NCBI RefSeq assembly: GCF_008014695.1
Contig: NZ_VOXE01000002.1
Span: 434,001 to 498,000 of the forward strand
Direction of reading: 5' to 3'
Length of the DNA: 64,000 nt
DNA from: Chryseobacterium sp.
GTDB taxonomy: Bacteria; Bacteroidota; Bacteroidia; Flavobacteriales; Weeksellaceae
The notes beneath the pieces are model-generated. The model did not search any database, was not told the origin of the DNA, and saw only the letters and a program-made list of their open reading frames with translations. The position numbers were made by a program, and so were the translations under genes. How positions within the stretch are numbered: position 1 is the stretch's first letter; every line of letters begins with the position of its first letter. Shown piece by piece: positions 9,084-18,527 of this stretch.

Positions 9084-9872
9084 ATGATCCATCAATTAGC
9101 AGCCGTTGATAAAAGGGCAAAAATCAAAAAAAATGTAATAGTTGAACCTTTTACAACAATTGCAGGCGATGTGGAGATCGGTGAAGGCACCTGGATCGGC
9201 CCGAATGTAACGATCATGGATGGTGCAAGAATCGGTAAAAACTGCAGAATATTTCCCGGAACGGTGATTTCTGCGATCCCTCAGGATCTGAAATTTGACG
9301 GCGAAGATACCCAGGTCATTATAGGAGACGGAACAACCATCAGAGAGTCCGTAACTGTTAACCGCGGCACAAAAGCGCTAGGATATACCAAAATCGGTAA
9401 AGAATGCCTGATTATGGCCACTTCACATATCGCACACGACTGCGTAATCGGCAACAATGTGATTATCGTTAATGGCTGCGGCATTGCCGGACATGTTGAA
9501 ATCGGTGATTTTACCATAATGGGAGGGCTTTCGGCCGTCCATCAGTTCGGAAAAGTCGGAAAACATGTCATGATTTCCGGCGGAACTTTGGTCCGGAAAG
9601 ATATTCCACCTTATGTTAAGGTAGCTCGTGAGCCAATGGCTTATGCAGGAATAAATTCTGTAGGCTTAAGAAGAAGAGGCTTCACCAACGAAAAGATTTT
9701 TGAAATCCAAAAGATTTACCGAGCCATTTTCCAGATGAAAATGAATGTTTCGCAGGCATCAATGTATATTGAAAAAGAAATGCTGCCCACCGCAGAAAGG
9801 GACGAAATCCTGGAATTCATTAAAAATTCGCCACGCGGAATCGTTAAAGGTTACGGTACAGTAAAAGAATAA
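9084..9872 (+). CDS. lpxA: Acyl-ACP:UDP-GlcNAc O-acyltransferase LpxA
   Basis: First enzyme of lipid A synthesis, a trimeric left-handed beta-helix of 262 residues. Hexapeptide repeats fill residues 5-190, followed by a C-terminal helical domain (NEKIFEIQKIYRAIFQ). The catalytic His is in SHIAHDCVIGNN (about 113-124), and ISGGTLVRKDIPPYVKVAREP is the typical substrate region. The ATG directly follows the lpxC-fabZ stop codon, so the genes are co-translated. Confidence 0.96.
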   Translation: MIHQLAAVDKRAKIKKNVIVEPFTTIAGDVEIGEGTWIGPNVTIMDGARIGKNCRIFPGTVISAIPQDLKFDGEDTQVIIGDGTTIRESVTVNRGTKALGYTKIGKECLIMATSHIAHDCVIGNNVIIVNGCGIAGHVEIGDFTIMGGLSAVHQFGKVGKHVMISGGTLVRKDIPPYVKVAREPMAYAGINSVGLRRRGFTNEKIFEIQKIYRAIFQMKMNVSQASMYIEKEMLPTAERDEILEFIKNSPRGIVKGYGTVKE

Positions 9873-9937
9873 TTTTTAAAAAATAATTTACAACATAGAG
9901 TTCCAAAGCATTCTGGAACGCAATTAAACACATTTAA

Positions 9938-10501
9938 ATGGCAACTAGCAACGATATTAAAAAAGGAATGTGCATTGAATTCAGCAATGATATATTCAAA
10001 GTCATTGAATTTATGCACGTGAAACCGGGTAAGGGCCCAGCATTCGTAAGAACTAAAATGAAATCGGTAACGAACGGCAAAGTGCTCGACAATACTTTTT
10101 CGGCAGGTCACAAAATTGATGAAGTAAAGGTGATGACCCGTAAATTCCAGTACCTTTATGATGACGAGAACGGATTCCATTTCATGAATAACGACGATTT
10201 TTCTCAGTTATATCTTGATAAAGATATGATTGAAAACGCTCAGTTTATGAAAGCAGGTGAAGAAGTGACGATCATCCTCAAAGAATCTGATGAGACGCCG
10301 CTTTCAGCCGAAATCCCGCCAACGGTTTATCTGGATGTAATTGAAGCAGATCCGGGTGTAAAAGGAAATACCGCTACGAATGCCCTGAAAAATGCCATCG
10401 TTGAAACCGGAGCAAGAGTTATGGTGCCACTTTTCATCGAAGCTGGAGATAAAATTAAAGTCAATACAGAAGACGGATCCTATCTGGAAAGAGTTAAATA
10501 A
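9938..10501 (+). CDS. efp: Elongation factor P
   Basis: EF-P helps ribosomes through polyproline stretches. The protein has 187 residues in three beta-barrel domains: KOW-like (1-65), OB (66-128) and the C-terminal domain, with the EF-P signature in VYLDVIEADPGVKGNTATN. The tip loop reads HVKPGKGPAF with Lys at position 32, the site modified in other bacteria; which modification occurs here cannot be read. It sits between lpxA and the second lpxD-like gene, 65 bases after lpxA, with no clear promoter of its own. Confidence 0.96.
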   Translation: MATSNDIKKGMCIEFSNDIFKVIEFMHVKPGKGPAFVRTKMKSVTNGKVLDNTFSAGHKIDEVKVMTRKFQYLYDDENGFHFMNNDDFSQLYLDKDMIENAQFMKAGEEVTIILKESDETPLSAEIPPTVYLDVIEADPGVKGNTATNALKNAIVETGARVMVPLFIEAGDKIKVNTEDGSYLERVK

Positions 10502-10568
10502 TTGAGTTGCTGTTACGGGTTTCGAGCTGGTCTTGTAACGAGTAACCGCATCCCGCATCTACAAAATT

Positions 10569-11471
10569 ATGACTTTCAACCAACCGCAGACCCTTAAAAC
10601 GATTGCAGAAATCATCGGAGCCAGAATGGTTGGCGACGAAAATTTTCCTGTTTTCGGAACCAATGAAATCCACCGGGTGAAAAATGGCGAAATTGTTTTT
10701 GTCAATCATCCCAAATATTATGATAAAGCGCTGAATTCGGCTGCAACCGTCATCCTTATTGATAAAGAAGTGGACTGTCCTCCGGGAAAAGCACTGTTGG
10801 TTTCAGATGATCCTTTCAGGGATTTCAATAAAGTCAACACCCATTTCACAAGAATTTACAATTTCACCGAAGAACTTCATGATATCGAAGTCGGGGAGGG
10901 CACGAGAATTCATCCTTCTGCAGTAATCGGCAATGAAGTAAAAATCGGCACCAACTGCCTTATTTTTCCGAACGTGGTGATTGGCGACAGAACCGTAATC
11001 GGTGATAACGTGATTATTCAAGCCAATACGGTCTTAGGAGGCGACGCTTTTTATTATCGGAAACTCAACGGGAATTTTGACCGCATGATTTCAGTTGGAA
11101 ATGTCATTATTGAAAACAATGTGGAAATAGGAAACAACTGCACCATCGACCGAGGTGTAACTGATTCCACGATTATTGGTGAAGGTTCGGTTTTGGACAA
11201 TCAGATCCAGATCGGCCACGACACAGTGATTGGAAAAAGAGTGCTCATCGCGTCCCAAACCGGAATCGCAGGATGCTGTATTATCGAAGATGAAGTGACG
11301 ATTTGGGGACAGGTCGGTATGGCTTCCGGAGTGCGTGTTGCAAGTGGAACCGTACTTCTCGCAAAAAGCGGTGTCAACAGAGATCTTCAAAAGGGAACCT
11401 ATTTCGGGCCGTTGGCGGAAGAATTCAAACAGTATTTAAGGAAAGAAGTGAAGCTCAAAAATCTGAAATAG
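10569..11471 (+). CDS. Second LpxD-like acyltransferase
   Basis: Hexapeptide-repeat acyltransferase of 300 residues, paralogous to the lpxD product at 6659 but diverged. It has an N-terminal domain (1-100), a beta-helix (105-265) and a short C-terminal tail without the long final helix of LpxD. H217 in QIGHDTVIG aligns with the LpxD catalytic His, and [15 protein letters not shown] matches the LpxD signature. In place of the LpxD FGFQ motif it has DAFYYRK, so acyl chain or acceptor specificity may differ. The function is unproven; the position after lpxA-efp supports a role in lipid A or another acylated glycan. Confidence 0.75.
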   Translation: MTFNQPQTLKTIAEIIGARMVGDENFPVFGTNEIHRVKNGEIVFVNHPKYYDKALNSAATVILIDKEVDCPPGKALLVSDDPFRDFNKVNTHFTRIYNFTEELHDIEVGEGTRIHPSAVIGNEVKIGTNCLIFPNVVIGDRTVIGDNVIIQANTVLGGDAFYYRKLNGNFDRMISVGNVIIENNVEIGNNCTIDRGVTDSTIIGEGSVLDNQIQIGHDTVIGKRVLIASQTGIAGCCIIEDEVTIWGQVGMASGVRVASGTVLLAKSGVNRDLQKGTYFGPLAEEFKQYLRKEVKLKNLK

Positions 11472-11506
11472 ACGTTCAGATCCGCAAAAAATCAAATATT
11501 ATTGAG

Positions 11507-11514
11507 TATTTTTG
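11507..11514 (+). promoter_or_regulatory. -7 box of sucD
   Basis: TATTTTTG matches TAnnTTTG exactly, 37 bases before the sucD start, giving a leader of about 33 bases. Confidence 0.6.
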
Positions 11515-11551
11515 CAGCATTCCAATTTAAAATAAATTTAAAAAATAAAAG

Positions 11552-12424
11552 ATGTCAGTATTAGTAAACAAAGATTCTAAAGTAATTGTACAGGGATTTA
11601 CAGGTAACGAAGGAACCTTCCACGCAGGCCAGATGATTGAATACGGAACCAACGTTGTAGGTGGGGTAACTCCGGGAAAAGGTGGTTCTGAGCATTTGGG
11701 CAAGCCTGTTTTCAATACCGTTGCAGATGCTGTGGAAAAAGCGGGAGCAAATGTTTCCATTATTTTCGTACCTCCTGCATTTGCTGCCGATGCTATTATG
11801 GAAGCTGCAGAAGCGGGAATCAAAGTAATTGTTTGTATTACCGAAGGAATTCCGGTTGCTGACATGGTAAAAGTAAAATCTTATCTTGCCGACAGAGACT
11901 GCCGTTTGATCGGACCAAACTGTCCGGGAATCATTACTTCCGATGAAGCGAAAATCGGAATTATGCCCGGTTTTGTTTTCAAAAAAGGAAAAGTAGGCAT
12001 CGTTTCAAAATCCGGAACTTTAACGTATGAAGCTGCTGATCAGGTAGTGAAAGCCGGTTACGGTGTTTCTACTGCTATCGGAATCGGTGGTGACCCAATT
12101 ATTGGAACTACGACTAAAGAAGCTTTGGAACTTTTCATCAACGACCCAGAAACTGAGGCGGTTGTTATGATTGGCGAAATCGGTGGAAACCTGGAAGCTG
12201 AGGCAGCAAGATGGTATAAGGAAAGCGGTTCTACAAAACCGGTTATCGGATTTATTGCAGGACAAACGGCACCGAAAGGAAGAACAATGGGTCACGCAGG
12301 TGCAATTGTTGGCGGTGACGAAGATACAGCTCAGGCAAAAATGGCGATTATGCGCGAAAACGGAATCACTGTGGTAGATTCTCCAGCGGATATCGGTTCT
12401 ACCGTTGCGTCGATTTTAAAATAA
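11552..12424 (+). CDS. sucD: Succinyl-CoA synthetase alpha subunit
   Basis: Alpha subunit of the TCA-cycle enzyme that forms succinate, CoA and ATP or GTP from succinyl-CoA. It has 290 residues with a CoA-binding Rossmann domain at the N-terminus ([22 protein letters not shown]). The phosphohistidine motif is near the C-terminus ([14 protein letters not shown]). [13 protein letters not shown] and [10 protein letters not shown] are strongly conserved. The beta subunit gene (sucC) is not in the window, which is common in this phylum. Confidence 0.96.
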   Translation: MSVLVNKDSKVIVQGFTGNEGTFHAGQMIEYGTNVVGGVTPGKGGSEHLGKPVFNTVADAVEKAGANVSIIFVPPAFAADAIMEAAEAGIKVIVCITEGIPVADMVKVKSYLADRDCRLIGPNCPGIITSDEAKIGIMPGFVFKKGKVGIVSKSGTLTYEAADQVVKAGYGVSTAIGIGGDPIIGTTTKEALELFINDPETEAVVMIGEIGGNLEAEAARWYKESGSTKPVIGFIAGQTAPKGRTMGHAGAIVGGDEDTAQAKMAIMRENGITVVDSPADIGSTVASILK

Positions 12425-12461
12425 TTTCATTTGAACTGCAGACTGTTGCAGTGAAGACATA

Positions 12462-12496
12462 AAAAAAAATACGGGAAATTTTTCCCGTATTTTTTT
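12462..12496. terminator. Bidirectional terminator between sucD and the ABC permease gene
   Basis: ATACGGGAAA (12469-12478), a TT loop and TTTCCCGTAT (12481-12490), flanked by A and T runs that extend the stem. It works for both convergent genes. Confidence 0.9.
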
Positions 12497-12501
12497 GTTT
12501 T

Positions 12502-13818
12502 TTAGTTCCGGATCCACTTCCAGAGTTCCTTCATGGTGGCTTTGTTGCCGTACATCAGGATTCCGACGCGGTAAACCTTGGCTGCGACATAAATCATCGC
12601 TAAAGTCGAAAGAATGAGTAGCGAAAGCGAGAGCAGGATCTGCCATATCGGTACGCCAAACGGAATCCGCGCGATCATGGCAATTGGCGATGTAAAAGGA
12701 ATGATCGAGAGCCAGAAACCCAGCGGTCCTTCAGGATTGTTCATGATCGTAAAACTTCCGTACATTCCCAGCATGAGCGGAATCATTGCAAAAAGCGTGA
12801 ACTGCTGCGTTTCGGTTTCATTGTCCACTGCAGAACCGATTGCGGCGTACATTGAACTGTAAAAAATATATCCGAGCAGAAAGAATACGATAAAAACTGC
12901 GATGATCAATGGGAAATTCATGTCCAGCAGTGTATGGGAAACTTCACCGGCAATTCCCTTGAAATCCATTTTGTCCATCATTTCCGCCGACTGTTCTCCG
13001 CCCGGCATTTTTTTCTGTATTGTCGAGAAACCGGTGTTCAGCAGCAGCGCCCCGATTACCGTCATGGAAATCCAAACGCCGAACTGGGTGAGTGCCACAA
13101 GCGTTACGCCGAGGATTTTCCCCATCATGAGTTCAAACGGTTTTACTGAAGAAATAATGATTTCGACCACACGGTTGTTTTTTTCTTCCAACACACTTCG
13201 CATGACTCTTACGCCGTAAATAATGATAAACATGAATGTGGCATACATTAAAACCATGCTCAGACCCGACTTCACGCCGAAAGACATATCGCTTTCCATC
13301 TTGTCGTTTTCGGCCACATTTTTTGTCTGAAGTTCAAAATCTTTGTCGAGATTGACGAGCTGGTCTTCGGTAATTCCCAAAGTCTTGATTTTTTCTTTCT
13401 TTAATACCTCCGAAATATCCGAAATAATCCGGTGTTTCGTATCCATCCCGATTTTGGTATTGATGAGGAGTCTGGTCTCCTTCGCCAGTTGGTCATAATC
13501 CTTGTTTTTAAGTTCAGGAAGGATCAGCAGACCCTGCGTTCCTTCTATGTCTTTCAGTGTTGAAGTAAGGGCTTTTTCGCTGTTCGGGTTCACAAAGATA
13601 TACTTGACGCTTTCGTCGCTTTTCAGCTGATTCGCGAAAATTCCGCTTTTGTCCACTACGTTGAAAGTGTTGGAACTTTCATTGGCCTTGAACATAAACG
13701 CGATCAATGCCCCAAAACCAATCATAAGCAAAGGCGCTAGAAGGGTTAAAATAACAAAGGATTTTTTCTTGACCTGCGTGCTGTACTCGCGTCGGGTGAT
13801 TAAAAATATGTTTTTCAT
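12502..13818 (-). CDS. ABC-2 type exporter permease (NatB-like)
   Basis: Inner membrane permease of 438 residues, family DUF3526/NatB-like. One membrane segment lies at residues 20-45 (VILTLLAPLLMIGFGALIAF). A large extracytoplasmic domain follows (about 50-195), then five or six membrane segments from residue 200 to 425. The adjacent gene, 8 bases upstream, encodes its ATPase. In this family the substrate ranges from Na+ to peptides or drugs and cannot be decided from sequence. Confidence 0.88.
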   Translation of the reverse strand: MKNIFLITRREYSTQVKKKSFVILTLLAPLLMIGFGALIAFMFKANESSNTFNVVDKSGIFANQLKSDESVKYIFVNPNSEKALTSTLKDIEGTQGLLILPELKNKDYDQLAKETRLLINTKIGMDTKHRIISDISEVLKKEKIKTLGITEDQLVNLDKDFELQTKNVAENDKMESDMSFGVKSGLSMVLMYATFMFIIIYGVRVMRSVLEEKNNRVVEIIISSVKPFELMMGKILGVTLVALTQFGVWISMTVIGALLLNTGFSTIQKKMPGGEQSAEMMDKMDFKGIAGEVSHTLLDMNFPLIIAVFIVFFLLGYIFYSSMYAAIGSAVDNETETQQFTLFAMIPLMLGMYGSFTIMNNPEGPLGFWLSIIPFTSPIAMIARIPFGVPIWQILLSLSLLILSTLAMIYVAAKVYRVGILMYGNKATMKELWKWIRN

Positions 13819-13825
13819 TTTGGTT

Positions 13826-14737
13826 TTAGTTTTTGGTGCTTACGGCATTAATAAAGACCTCGTTCATGCTTGGGATTTTTTCGTCGAAAGAACGGATCTT
13901 CCCAACTTTCATGAGCTCATTCAGCAGCATGTTCTGATCGCTGTCGTTTTTCAGATCGAAAGAAACCAGATTGTTTTCGGTAACATAATTGTTCACCGGA
14001 AAGTGATTCTTAAACGTCTCGAAATGTTCGGCATTCACTTCAGAAAGCGTCACGCCGAAGATGTTTTTTTTGAATTTTTCCCGCACCTCGAATATTTTCC
14101 CGTCCAGAATTTTTTTCGCATTGTTGATGAGCGCTACGTAATCGCACATTTCTTCCACACTTTCCATCCGGTGGGTGGAAAGAATGATCGTAGTTCCCTG
14201 TTTCTTTAAATTGATGATCTGGTCTTTGATTAAATTGGCATTTACCGGATCAAAGCCGGAAAAAGGTTCATCCAGAATCAAAAGTTTCGGACGGTGAAGG
14301 ACCGTTACCACAAACTGAATTTTCTGTGCCATTCCTTTTGAAAGTTCCGACAGTTTTTTCTTCCACCATTGGTCAATTTCCAGCTGTTCAAACCAGTATT
14401 TTGCCTGCTGCAGTGCTTCATTCCTCGTCATGCCTTTTAGTTCGCCAAAATACAGAAGCTGATCTCCAACGGTCATGTTTTTGTAGAGTCCGCGTTCTTC
14501 AGGCATATAACCGATGTCTTTGATGTGGTTTGGGTTGAGTTTTTCGCCGTTGATGAAAATTTCTCCGGAATCGGGCTGCGTAATCTGGTTGATGATCCGG
14601 ATAAATGAGGTTTTTCCGGCTCCGTTTGGACCTAAAAGCCCATAAATACTTCCGGTGGGTACGTCGATACTGAAATCTTCGAGAGCCGTTTTTTTTCCGG
14701 CATTGTAGGTTTTGGTAATGTGTTCTGCCCTTAGCAT
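13826..14737 (-). CDS. ABC transporter ATP-binding protein (NatA-like)
   Basis: ATPase of 303 residues pairing with the permease downstream. Walker A is GPNGAGKTS (about residues 37-45), the signature is LSKGMAQKIQ, Walker B is LLILDEP and the switch His is in STHRM. The C-terminal 80 residues form the extra DUF4162-type domain seen in ABC-2 exporters of this kind. The permease gene begins 8 bases after its stop. A TAACTTTA box near 14777 may be the promoter. Confidence 0.93.
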   Translation of the reverse strand: MLRAEHITKTYNAGKKTALEDFSIDVPTGSIYGLLGPNGAGKTSFIRIINQITQPDSGEIFINGEKLNPNHIKDIGYMPEERGLYKNMTVGDQLLYFGELKGMTRNEALQQAKYWFEQLEIDQWWKKKLSELSKGMAQKIQFVVTVLHRPKLLILDEPFSGFDPVNANLIKDQIINLKKQGTTIILSTHRMESVEEMCDYVALINNAKKILDGKIFEVREKFKKNIFGVTLSEVNAEHFETFKNHFPVNNYVTENNLVSFDLKNDSDQNMLLNELMKVGKIRSFDEKIPSMNEVFINAVSTKN

Positions 14738-14807
14738 CAGCTTATTTTAGTGGGATTAGTAGTGATTAGTTGTCTAAAGTTACGCATTTTAAACGATTTA
14801 ATATCGC

Positions 14808-15419
14808 TTATTCCTCAATGGTACGGAAGGTCAGATTGATGCGCGGGGTGAAGATTTTTTTCGTCGGCGGAAGACGGTGCAGCCAGAACGACTGAGTTTC
14901 ATCCTTCATCACAAGAAGGCTGCCGTGCTCGAGGATGAGTTCCACTTTTTCTTTGGTTTCTTTGTGCTTAAAACTGAATTTTCTTTCTGCCCCAAAACTC
15001 AGGGAAGCAATTGCGCCGTTTTTTGTCAGATCTTTTTCGCCGTCGCTGTGGTAAGCCATGCGTTCGTCGCCGCTGTGGTAAAGGTTCAGCAGGCATGAAT
15101 TGAATATTTCTCCCGTTTTTTCTTCCACGAGCTTCTTCAGTTCCAGCAATTCATCAGTCCAGGGCAAGGCCTCTTTTGTGGAATTGGAGTAGGTGTATTT
15201 GAATTTTTCGCGGCCGTACCACGCCACTTTTCTTTTGGTGATGATTTTTTTGCCGAAAATCGTCGCTTCGTCATTTTTCCATTTAATATTTTTCAGAAGT
15301 ATTTGATAGTAGAAATCAGATTTATCACGATCTAAAATCTTTCCGTAATAAATAACGGTCCCGTCTTTTGGAAGGAGATTTCTTGAAGCATCGAATTCGA
15401 GATCAAACAGACTTTGCAT
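14808..15419 (-). CDS. AlkB-like Fe(II)/2-oxoglutarate dioxygenase
   Basis: Dioxygenase of 203 residues related to AlkB/ALKBH2, which repair alkylated bases by oxidative demethylation. The Fe(II) ligands appear as YHSDGE (HxD) and the later His in WLHRLPPT; the 2-oxoglutarate-binding arginines are in PRINLTFR at the C-terminus. The NLYHSGDERMAYHSD block is characteristic of the eukaryote-like AlkB subgroup of short bacterial proteins. The substrate is not proven. It is single in its transcription unit or follows the agmatinase gene. Confidence 0.9.
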   Translation of the reverse strand: MQSLFDLEFDASRNLLPKDGTVIYYGKILDRDKSDFYYQILLKNIKWKNDEATIFGKKIITKRKVAWYGREKFKYTYSNSTKEALPWTDELLELKKLVEEKTGEIFNSCLLNLYHSGDERMAYHSDGEKDLTKNGAIASLSFGAERKFSFKHKETKEKVELILEHGSLLVMKDETQSFWLHRLPPTKKIFTPRINLTFRTIEE

Positions 15420-15443
15420 CGTTCAGATTTTAACTTTAAACAT

Positions 15444-15473
15444 CAAAACTTTCCGGTATTTCAGAAAGTTTTG
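15444..15473 (-). terminator. Possible terminator after the agmatinase-family gene
   Basis: Inverted repeat CAAAACTTTC / GAAAGTTTTG with a 10-base loop, between the agmatinase-family and alkB-like genes. No strong T run follows the stem, so termination is uncertain. Confidence 0.35.
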
Positions 15474-15497
15474 GTGATGAATTTTATTGTATAAGGA

Positions 15498-16364
15498 TTA
15501 ATTTTTACTTAAATGATAGTACGCCAGCATTTTATAATAAAGTTTCGCCGCCAGAAAAGCGGTTGGTTTCGGCATGGGCGAATCCATGAGTTCCACAATA
15601 TCAAAAGCAACGACATTGCATTTTTCAAAAACTTTTTTCAGGAGTTCTAATGTCGGGTACCACTGCAAACCGCCCGGTTCCGGAGTTCCTGTCGACGGCG
15701 CGATTGAAGGATCAAAAGCATCCAGATCAATTGTGATATAGACATTTCCTGAAACTTTTTCCAGCACATCATCAATCCAGTCGGGGTTTTTCGCGATTTC
15801 ATGTGCCCAGAAACACTGTCCTTCCGGAACATACTGCATCTCTTCCATGTCACATGACCGGATTCCTACCTGAACTAGATTCAGTTTCTGTGAGGCCTCA
15901 AAAACAGCACACGCATGATTGGAAGTGGAGCCATGGAAATCCGGACGTAAATCGGTATGCGCATCCAGCTGTAAAACAGTCAGGTTTTCAAATTTTTCTC
16001 CCGCAGCGCGGATCGAACCGATGGAAACAGAATGTTCGCCGCCAAAAAGCGTGAAGAGTTTACCGTCATTGGCCAAAAGTTCCTTTGTTTTCTCATATAC
16101 CGCCGCCGTCATCGCTTCTGGGGAGGATTTTTCAGTAATTTCTCCGGCACGATAAACACCTTCAAGATAAGGTTCTGTTCCGGTTTCGATATCGTAAAGT
16201 TCCATGTTTTCGGAAGCGTCCAGAAAAAGTTCAGGGCCTTTGTCCGCCCCTTTTCCCCATGTTGACGTTCCGTCGTAAGGTACAGTCACCAGCATGACTT
16301 TTGAATTTTCGAGTGTGGCGTTTTCTTCCGGAATTCCTGCGTATGTTTTCATTTCTGTATTCAT
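15498..16364 (-). CDS. speB: Agmatinase-family ureohydrolase
   Basis: Mn-dependent ureohydrolase of 288 residues. Metal motifs are in order: GGEHS, DAHTDLRPDF and DLDAFDPSIAP, followed by STGTPEPGG. This pattern fits agmatinase (agmatine to putrescine and urea), though arginase or guanidinobutyrase are hard to exclude. I start at 16364: a perfect -7 box at 16389-16396 lies downstream of the further in-frame ATG at 16433, which would therefore precede transcription. Met at 16352 (MKTYAGIPEE) is another possible start. No arginine decarboxylase gene is nearby. Confidence 0.88.
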   Translation of the reverse strand: MNTEMKTYAGIPEENATLENSKVMLVTVPYDGTSTWGKGADKGPELFLDASENMELYDIETGTEPYLEGVYRAGEITEKSSPEAMTAAVYEKTKELLANDGKLFTLFGGEHSVSIGSIRAAGEKFENLTVLQLDAHTDLRPDFHGSTSNHACAVFEASQKLNLVQVGIRSCDMEEMQYVPEGQCFWAHEIAKNPDWIDDVLEKVSGNVYITIDLDAFDPSIAPSTGTPEPGGLQWYPTLELLKKVFEKCNVVAFDIVELMDSPMPKPTAFLAAKLYYKMLAYYHLSKN

Positions 16365-16388
16365 GATTTTTATTGAAAATTGGAGCTT

Positions 16389-16396
16389 CAAAGATA
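16389..16396 (-). promoter_or_regulatory. -7 box of the agmatinase-family gene
   Basis: TATCTTTG on the minus strand, an exact consensus match, 24 bases before the chosen start; it helps decide that start. Confidence 0.6.
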
Positions 16397-16483
16397 ATAA
16401 AATGCCGCTATTTGTTGGACTTGTTTTACCCAAATCTGCTATATTTTACAGGAACATTTCCTAATTTAGCAAAAACTTAAGAA

Positions 16484-17146
16484 ATGCCTTTAAAAGCCGT
16501 TTTGTTTGATATGGATGGAGTAATTGTGGATACAGAACCGCTTCACCGGAAGGCCTATTTTCAGATGTTCTCCGATTTTGGAATCGAGGTTTCTGATGAC
16601 TTCTACGCCTCGTTCACCGGTTCATCAACAAAAAAGGTGGCAGAAAGGCTCATCGGTCATTTCGGAATGAGTCACTCGGTAGAAGAAATTTCTGAACACA
16701 AACGGCGGTATTTCAAACATTATTTTGACCATGATATCGATTTTGATCTGCTTCCCGGTGTGAAAGATCTCATCGAAAACTACTTTGAAAACGGTGTTAA
16801 ACTCGTGTTGGCTTCATCAGCCCATATGAATACGATCAACTGGGTTTTTGAAAAATTTGATCTTGAAAAATATTTTACCGCAAAAATCAGCGGTGCAGAC
16901 CTGCAGGAATCGAAACCGCATCCTGAAATCTTTATCCGCGCGGCAGAAATGGCCAGCGAACCGAAGGAAAACTGTATGGTCATTGAAGATTCCACAAACG
17001 GAATCGAAGCCTCCGTCTCTGCTGAGATTTTCTGTGTTGCCTATCAGAGCAGCAATTCCGAGAAGCAGCAATATGAAAAAGCCAACCTGAAAATTTCAGA
17101 TTTTTCAGAGATTTATTTTCAGAAAATGAAGGAATTTTTTAATTGA
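16484..17146 (+). CDS. HAD-superfamily phosphatase, beta-phosphoglucomutase-like
   Basis: Haloacid dehalogenase-type hydrolase of 220 residues. Motif I FDMDGVIVDTE (residues 8-18) holds the nucleophile Asp and general acid; motif II is the Ser in LVLASSAHM; motif III is the Lys in SKPHPEIF; motif IV is VIEDSTNGIEA. The helical cap lies between motifs I and II. Many such proteins dephosphorylate sugar phosphates or act as beta-phosphoglucomutases; the substrate is unknown. A TAATTTAG near 16462 may be its -7 box. Confidence 0.88.
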   Translation: MPLKAVLFDMDGVIVDTEPLHRKAYFQMFSDFGIEVSDDFYASFTGSSTKKVAERLIGHFGMSHSVEEISEHKRRYFKHYFDHDIDFDLLPGVKDLIENYFENGVKLVLASSAHMNTINWVFEKFDLEKYFTAKISGADLQESKPHPEIFIRAAEMASEPKENCMVIEDSTNGIEASVSAEIFCVAYQSSNSEKQQYEKANLKISDFSEIYFQKMKEFFN

Positions 17147-17175
17147 GTTTTATCTGCAATTCCAAAAAAATTAAA

Positions 17176-18426
17176 ATGAAAAGTGTTCTTATTACGATAG
17201 GCGACGAAATCCTCTCCGGCAACACGGTAGATACCAATTCAAATTTCATTGCAGCCCAACTCAAAAGTATCGGGATTCCGGTCGTTCAGATTTTTACCAT
17301 TTCGGATGAGGTAGAGATCATTAAAAAAACTTTGGCAAGTGCATTTGAACTTGCAGATCTGGTCATCACAACCGGCGGTTTGGGACCGACAAGAGACGAC
17401 AGAACCAAAACCGCATTCGCGGAATTTTTTGATGATAAACTGACGCTGGATGATGAAACTTTTGAACATCTAAAAAAACTGATGATCAAAAGAAAGCGGG
17501 AACATTTGCTTGAAATCAATAAAAATCAGGCCGTTACGCTTTTCTCAGCAACGGTTTTCCAGAACGAAAACGGTACCGCGCCTTGTCAGATGATTGAGAA
17601 AGAAGGAAAGACAGCCATTTGTCTTCCCGGTGTTCCGTATGAAGTGAAACCACTGATTAAAGATAAAATCATTCCGCATCTTAAAGAAAAACTGAACAGC
17701 AATTATATTGTTTCGAGATTTATTTCGGTGGTTGATTTTCCGGAAAGTCTTTTGGCAAAAACCATTGAAAACTGGGAACTCGGTTTGCCGGAAACAGTTT
17801 CCCTTTCGTATCTGCCCGTCGGAAACCGGGTAAAACTTCGCCTGACTGCATCCGGAAATGATCCGGAAGAAATTGAAAATCTTTTAAACGTTGAATCCGA
17901 AAAGCTCAGACCTTTGATCGGGGAAAAAGTGATTTCCTGGGACGGCAGCGACATTCAGGAAATTATGAAAGAAATTCTGAAGGATAAAAAAATGACCCTT
18001 TCTGTTGCTGAGAGTTGTACTGGCGGCGAGCTTTCAAGGCTCATCACTTCGGTTTCGGGGAGTTCCGCTTATTTTCTCGGCGGAGTTATTCCATATGACT
18101 ATCACAAAAAAATTGAAATTCTGGGCGTTTCAGAAAAAACAGTCCGTGAAAAAACGGTGGTTTCTGAAGAAGTAGCTCAGGAAATGAGTTTGGGTTGTCA
18201 GAAACTTTTTGGAAGCGACATTTCGCTTTCCACGACCGGTGTTGCAGGGCCAAATTCGGATGAATTCAACACTGAAGTTGGGGTGGTTTTTTATTCAGTC
18301 AGGGTGAAAGATGCCGAGAAAACGGTCCGTCTTTTTCTTCCGCATCTGGAAAGAAACGATTTTGTAAACTTCGTTTCACAGCGAGTCTTGCAGGATCTCG
18401 TACAGATTTTAGTGAATGATTTTTAA
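17176..18426 (+). CDS. cinA: CinA-family protein
   Basis: Two-domain protein of 416 residues. The N-terminal MoaB/MogA-like domain (1-170) has TIGDEILSGNTVDTNS and TTGGLGPTRDDRTK; the C-terminal domain (about 260-416) has SVAESCTGGELS and STTGVAGPNS, typical of NMN/pyridine nucleotide amidohydrolases. The family recycles NAD-related products and was first linked to competence and DNA damage. I chose ATG 17176, which begins the conserved MKSVLITIGDE; the in-frame ATG 17143 would add 11 unrelated residues. Confidence 0.92.
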   Translation: MKSVLITIGDEILSGNTVDTNSNFIAAQLKSIGIPVVQIFTISDEVEIIKKTLASAFELADLVITTGGLGPTRDDRTKTAFAEFFDDKLTLDDETFEHLKKLMIKRKREHLLEINKNQAVTLFSATVFQNENGTAPCQMIEKEGKTAICLPGVPYEVKPLIKDKIIPHLKEKLNSNYIVSRFISVVDFPESLLAKTIENWELGLPETVSLSYLPVGNRVKLRLTASGNDPEEIENLLNVESEKLRPLIGEKVISWDGSDIQEIMKEILKDKKMTLSVAESCTGGELSRLITSVSGSSAYFLGGVIPYDYHKKIEILGVSEKTVREKTVVSEEVAQEMSLGCQKLFGSDISLSTTGVAGPNSDEFNTEVGVVFYSVRVKDAEKTVRLFLPHLERNDFVNFVSQRVLQDLVQILVNDF

Positions 18427-18527
18427 CTTTTAGACTTTGTCATTCGTCTTTTTTTGATCTAATATTCATAAAACGTAACAAAATGCCTGAAGGTTTCGAC
18501 TAAACAGATATTAAAAATTATTTTTCA

